Part shown: piece by piece, positions 59,691-64,000 of the stretch
Numbering within the stretch: the first letter of the stretch is position 1
Layout of the letters: each line of letters starts with the position of its first letter
NCBI GenBank assembly: GCA_022059125.1
Contig: JAEUWY010000023.1
Location: 1,426,001 to 1,490,000, forward strand
Source: Corynespora cassiicola
Taxonomy: Eukaryota > Ascomycota > Dothideomycetes > Pleosporales > Corynesporascaceae
DNA: 64,000 nucleotides
Direction of reading: 5' to 3'
Notes under the pieces: generated by a model
What the model saw: the letters and a program-made list of their open reading frames with translations, nothing else
Told to the model about the DNA's origin: nothing
Databases searched by the model: none
Made by a program: the position numbers and the translations under genes

Positions 59691-60742
59691 GGTGTGTGTG
59701 TGTAGGTGTGTGTGGTGTTGGAGGGAGACGGGCGAGACGGGCGTTGGGAAGCAGGCTGGCCACGCCTTCTCGTGTCACCCTTTTATCTAGCGGTGCCTGT
59801 GCCCACGATGGAGGGGCTGGCAGTATCGATTACCCTATAATTGCTTGCCATTACCCTATAACTTCTCGATAAGGGCGGACCCATGACAGTGGCCCTCCGT
59901 CAGAACTGTGGTTGTGTTTTCCCCAAACGGCTATTCGCGGCGGGCGCTCCTTTCTGCCGCGCCCCTCCGCCTTTGTTATCGAGTCTCGGCGCGCCCTGTT
60001 GTTGCTTTGGCCTGGGCTGGACAGCCTGGGATGCACGGCCTTGGGTGCGGCCATGCTTGAGACATGGGCTGGGATGTGAGAGCTAGATAACGGATCGGAT
60101 GGGGCTGCCCTCGGCCGTTCTGTGGGGTTAGCTCCAGAAGGTTTTAAGCTTTGCGGAGTATCGGACGGTGCCCGTCACGTGAGCGGGCCGGCTGGCGGGT
60201 TTTCCGTCGGCCAAGTGCCCTGCCTGTGGCCATTTTGTCCGTTATCAGCCCGCCTAGCCCTCGAGCGTCACAGAATATCCCTCTCTAATCGCAGGCCTTG
60301 CATGCTGCGTGGACGTGGCCGTCTTTTCTCGAACAAAAGACCCGCATCGGCTAGGAACTTGTGCCCGAAAGGGGATAACCACTAGCAACTTCTCCATCTC
60401 TTCCTGTTACCGCCGGCTGTCGAGCGCATATCATGGACCACTGTCCCGGGCCTTTTGCTGCAGCCACCGGACCCCAAGTGCAAAAACAACTTTTTTCCTT
60501 CTTCTCTGAGAGTCTCTTTTCTTTGGACAGGTACCGCGATTGGTGATGGGTGCCCAGGCGATTGGTAATTCGCTTGCAGGTGCTTGTTCGTCTGCCAACT
60601 ACCTACCTAGGCGTCTAGCTATTGTTGAGCGAGCCGTGAGTCGAAAGTGATCCATGCATGATCCTTTTGTCATGTCCCATGTTCCAGATATCTTCGTTTA
60701 CAAACCTTGCCCCGCTCTCTCATTCTTCTTCCGCAGTCCCCT
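59691..60742. other. Intergenic region, dehydratase promoter and LDH 3' flank
   Basis: No gene supported. It includes two direct copies of ATTACCCTATAA at about 59829-59840 and 59850-59861, and a CCTAGG motif near 60607. The dehydratase promoter lies at 59691-59870. Confidence 0.5.
59829..59861. promoter_or_regulatory. Direct pair of ATTACCCTATAA elements upstream of the serine/threonine dehydratase
   Basis: Two identical 12-bp copies one 21-bp step apart, 140-170 bp upstream of the start codon, flanked by CGAT on both sides. Spacing of two helical turns fits a dimeric regulator, but no known factor is assigned. Confidence 0.4.
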
Positions 60743-61886
60743 TCATTGATGCGCCGCGAGTGCCTTCTCCAGCTCCTCGTCTGCGCTGATCTCCTTCTCC
60801 GCCCCCTGAATAATCGCCCTCAATCCCGCAGCACAGCTTTCCAACTCCTTCCTCTCCGTCTCATCCAGTTCAATGGGCATTGGCCTGACGATGCCCCTGC
60901 GTCCAATGACGGCTGGCATCGACAGACAGCATCCGAGCTCGGGCTGGAAGAAGGATAGAGGCCGTACCGTGCCCGAGTCCAGGAGGATGTGGCGACAGAT
61001 GCTGGCCGCGACACTTCCAATCCCGTACGACGTGCACCCCTTGGCTGCGATGATGGCTCCTGCGGCTCCCCGCGTGTGCGCGGCAATGTCCTTCTTGAAG
61101 TCGTCCGTGAGCCGGTCCCCGAGGACCAGGCGCAGAGGAGAGGCTCCGGCCGAAGCACTCGACCACGCAATCTGGATACAGTCACGACCTTCGCCTTGCG
61201 GCTCCTATAGATGCTTGACTTACAAACTGGCTGTCTCCATGCTCGCCGAGCACATAGGCATCGATGCTATTCGACGAGACTTCTGCCTTTTGCGCAAGGA
61301 TGCCTCGAAGACGTGCCGAATCTAGACTCGTGCCCGTTCCCAGGACCTGCGATTCAGGCAGGCCAGAAAGCTTGCGGGCAAAGTAAGTCAGAATGTCGAC
61401 GGGGTTGGCTACCAGGAGGAGAATCGTATGCTTGGAAATGGGCGCCATGGCGTTGAAGATTGAAGAAAGGATGTGCAGGTTGCGGCTCAGCAGGGAGAGG
61501 CGCGACTCGCCTGAGCACCATCAGTACATTGCCGCGAGTTAATCGTGTTGAGGAACAAGGAAGAAAGGGCGGTGAGTATACATGGTAGCATGGGCAGGAA
61601 AGGAGGAGAAGAGCGCACCAGTCTTTTGCTTCGCACCGGCCGTGATGACCACAATGTCGGCCTGCCCCGCATCTTTGTGGGTTCCTGCTCTTACTTTGAT
61701 GCCCGACGCCCCGCGATACGTCGCATCGCTCAGGTCCCTCACTTGGGCTTCGAGCAACTCCTTCTTGGGATCCACCAGGATGATCTCGCTGCAGATTGGA
61801 TTCAGGAGCAGTGTGTAGGCGAGCGTGGCGCCGACATCGCCGCATCCCAAGACGGCGATGCTGGTGGTGCGCTTGGTGTCGGCCAT
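60743..61886 (-). CDS. NAD-dependent L-lactate dehydrogenase
   Basis: Cytosolic enzyme interconverting pyruvate and L-lactate with NADH. Exons 61886-61619, 61510-61224 and 61171-60743 encode 327 residues. The Rossmann glycine motif is IAVLGCGDVGATLAY, the NAD-selecting aspartate is IILVDPKK. At the substrate loop the spliced reading is AGAKQKTGESRL: Gln at the selectivity position (Arg would indicate malate dehydrogenase), plus the two catalytic arginine sites. VANPVDILTYF, GTGTSLDSARLR and the catalytic histidine motif GEHGDSQF follow; the last sits right at the exon 2 end. The C-terminal domain shows GCTSYGIG and is complete. L-LDH is patchy in filamentous ascomycetes, so presence here is notable. 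Length matches the family. Confidence 0.93.
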
Positions 61887-62475
61887 GATGATTCCTGTTC
61901 AATGTCTTTTTTCTGGAGTTGGTGGTGTTTTGTATCGTGATGTCGATTACGGACGCTGCTGGCCGGAGGAGCGCGGGGTCTTTTAAGTTTGTCGTACCAG
62001 GCTTGGAAGGATTGGTCTTGGTTCGACGGAGGTGCACCTTCGCAGGCACGGCACGACACGCCAGTAACATGAGAAGACGGCTGGGCAGCTTCCAAGGTGA
62101 ATGGAGGCGCCCCAAGGTCAACCATACACCTGAGACTGCCGGCTACATGGCATGGCCGAGTACCACGTGCAGCTACCAATGCGGCATTGCCAAGAGCTGG
62201 GCTTCGTCACGGTCAGGCGATTGTCAGCTGAGGAAGCCGACAACACGAGCCAGCTTTCTCCAAGAGCAAAATTTGAAACCTTGGAACGCATAGAATATGG
62301 CATGTTCACGTGATTGATGTAAACTAATGTGGCGGCCTCTTGGCTTATGCCTGGGTCATTGCCGCTGTGTTCATTTTCTGTTTGTACCAAAGAAACCAGT
62401 CCGTGTCTCGCCACCTGAATAGAAACCGGAAGAAATTGCGGCTCGATTCCATCTTGCCAGTGCCAAGCGCTCCGT
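61887..62475. other. Intergenic region, LDH promoter and P450 3' flank
   Basis: 589 bp without a supported gene. A CTTTTAAG element near 61979-61986 is a possible core promoter element for the LDH gene, about 95 bp upstream of its start. Confidence 0.45.
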
Positions 62476-64000
62476 CTAATGTTGAGCAAACGTCATCTTG
62501 ACATTCAGCGGCGGCTTCTCCCAAATAGTATATCCCTTCATATTCTCTGCCCAGCCCTCGTTCTCGGGCAGAGGCTGGAAATCAAAGTTCCAGATCATCT
62601 TTGCGAGGATAAGATGCAGCTCTGAGTAGGCCAGATTTTTCCCAAGGCAATCCGCAGGCCCATATGAGAATGGGCGGAAGCACTTCTTGTTGTCCGAGGC
62701 GAAGGAAGAATCGTAAAGCGGGTGATCTTGGGGAAGAAACCTCTCGGGAACAAAGTCGTCCGGGCGGTAGAAATTTCGCGGATTGTGATAGGTTGCAAAT
62801 TGGTTCACGATGACCTTTGTCTACGGGAAAGTTAGAACATGTCGTCGAGTGCAATTCTGCTTGGACTTACTCCTGCTGCAATGTAATGGCCCCCGACAAA
62901 ATCTCCTGGCGAGACTCGACCGGGGCTGACTACCACCGGAGGGAATACTCGCAGCCCTTCTTCAATGACTGCACGGGTGTAGGTCAATTCAAAGGCTGCC
63001 TTCATGGTAATCTCCTCGTCGGAGCTGAACGTGGTGCGAATTTCCTCCTTGAGCCTATGCATAACATGTGGGTTCTTGTTCAGGTAATACGTGATGCCTG
63101 AAAGGGCGGTTGCAGTCGTCTCACTCCCGGCTACAATCAAGGCCTCTGAATTGCCAATGATCTCGTTTTCCGACATGCCCTTCTCATCGTTGTGCTTGAG
63201 AACATACGACATGAAGTCATTGCGTTCCTTGGCGGGGCCAAGAGCCAGGCGGCGTCTTGTCTTTTCCTTTGTGAAAGCCTGGTGATCGGCACGGGCAGCA
63301 AGCATCTTGTCCCCCATTATTGCGAGGGTCAAGGGGCGCGTGAAGGGATACTTCAAGAGAAACCTCAAAACTTCGCCGGCCTTGACTGTGTGTAGGATTA
63401 GAGACACCCATGTGTGCATGGTGCTCTGCTCAAGGCAGTCGAACGATTCCCCAAATGTAAGATCTCCAATCACGTCGAAGGTAGTGAAGTTGTACCATTT
63501 TACCACGTCAACTGGCTTTCCTTCCTTGGCCATTTCGCGTACACGATCAATCAGAAGCTCCACATATTTCCTGATCAGAGGTTCCTGCTCGGACAAGGCA
63601 GCTTTCGAGAATGCATGAGCAAGAATGCGCCGTTGCCTTCGGTGTCCATTACGGTCCGTCACAAAGAGACTGGGATTGGTTGGCGTTTTGTCGTTTTGAA
63701 TATCGAAGAAATCCTGATCTCGGATGAATTCTGGCTTTCCGGCCCGCTTCAGGGAGAAGCAATCTTCCCACGCCGGATCTCCATCGACCCCAATCTCGTT
63801 GGGTCCGATCCTGACGATAGGTCCATACTTTACGTGAAACGACTTCACATCTCTATACCAAGAGCCAGACAAGTTACGTAGGTCCTTTGGCAATCCAGAT
63901 ATGGCATAGAGTTTAGGACCAGGGACTTTCGCAAGCGGGTGGAAGAATAGTCGATATACTGCAAGACCGACAAAGTACAACAGTGGCTTTGGAAGAGAGG
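62476..64000 (-). CDS. Cytochrome P450 monooxygenase, 5' end outside window (partial)
   Basis: ER heme monooxygenase, substrate unknown; similar in layout to fungal families of trichothecene-type or related secondary-metabolite hydroxylases. Exon 2 is 62820-62476; exon 1 starts at 62871 and stays open to the window edge, so the N-terminus is missing. Visible parts are the end of the membrane anchor, FHPLAKVPGPKLYAISGLP, KYGPIVRIGPNEI, the I-helix AGSETTA, K-helix EEGLR, PERF and the heme loop FSYGPADCLGKNLAY. The heme Cys is at 62647-62649. In the consensus FxxGxRxCxG the Arg position is Ala (62653-62655). The reading frame is otherwise intact and long, so it does not look like a pseudogene. 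Confidence 0.92.

Overview
The window is a stretch of chromosome from a filamentous ascomycete (Pezizomycotina; a Dothideomycete would fit, but the class is not proven). Nearly all genes are interrupted by 45-100 nt GT..AG introns with CTGAC/CTAAC branch sites about 12-22 nt before the acceptor. There is no operon structure. The gene set (Set1, Gfa1, Big1, Eaf1/Vid21, Mak11, Ram2, Vhc1, an NF-X1/Fap1 protein, Zn2Cys6 factor, PTH11-type rhodopsin domain, P450s, GH10 xylanase) is purely fungal. Exon boundaries were worked out by hand from frame continuity, splice consensus and family conservation. Most are phase-consistent over the whole gene; the one that is not is flagged.

Left part (1-20.6 kb) looks accessory or environment-facing: the 5' end of an MFS permease of the Dal5/anion:cation symporter type (minus, runs off the left edge), a Cys-rich secreted or single-pass membrane protein with an unresolved junction, a seven-TM rhodopsin-domain protein, a TA-rich degraded island, a small GPI-anchored protein, a 612-aa secreted protein with a PEPT-rich stalk, a GH10 endoxylanase, a Zn2Cys6 transcription factor and, in tandem behind it, a cytochrome P450. 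Intergenic gaps here are long (0.8-2.7 kb).

Right part (20.7-62 kb) is mostly core cell biology: BIG1 (beta-1,6-glucan, ER) divergent from an NF-X1 zinc-finger gene; a short-chain dehydrogenase; SET1 (H3K4 methyltransferase); RIB4 (lumazine synthase); GFA1 (first step of chitin precursor synthesis) with a 5-nt first coding exon; an AVT-type vacuolar amino-acid transporter divergent from the vacuolar cation-chloride cotransporter VHC1; MAK11 divergent from the NuA4 platform subunit EAF1/VID21; RAM2 (prenyltransferase alpha); a Cha1-like serine/threonine dehydratase; L-lactate dehydrogenase; and at the right edge a second P450, 5'-truncated by the window end.

Themes: cell-wall synthesis (BIG1, GFA1), vacuolar transport (AVT, VHC1 sharing one intergenic region), chromatin (SET1, EAF1) and secretion/plant-polymer attack on the left. 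I see no CRISPR array, phage, insertion sequence, rRNA or convincing tRNA. I found no clearly new multi-gene system; the most unusual observations are micro-exons, stop-free introns of length 3n, a frame conflict in the Cys-rich gene, a P450 without the usual heme-loop arginine, and a recurring CCTAGG palindromic motif.
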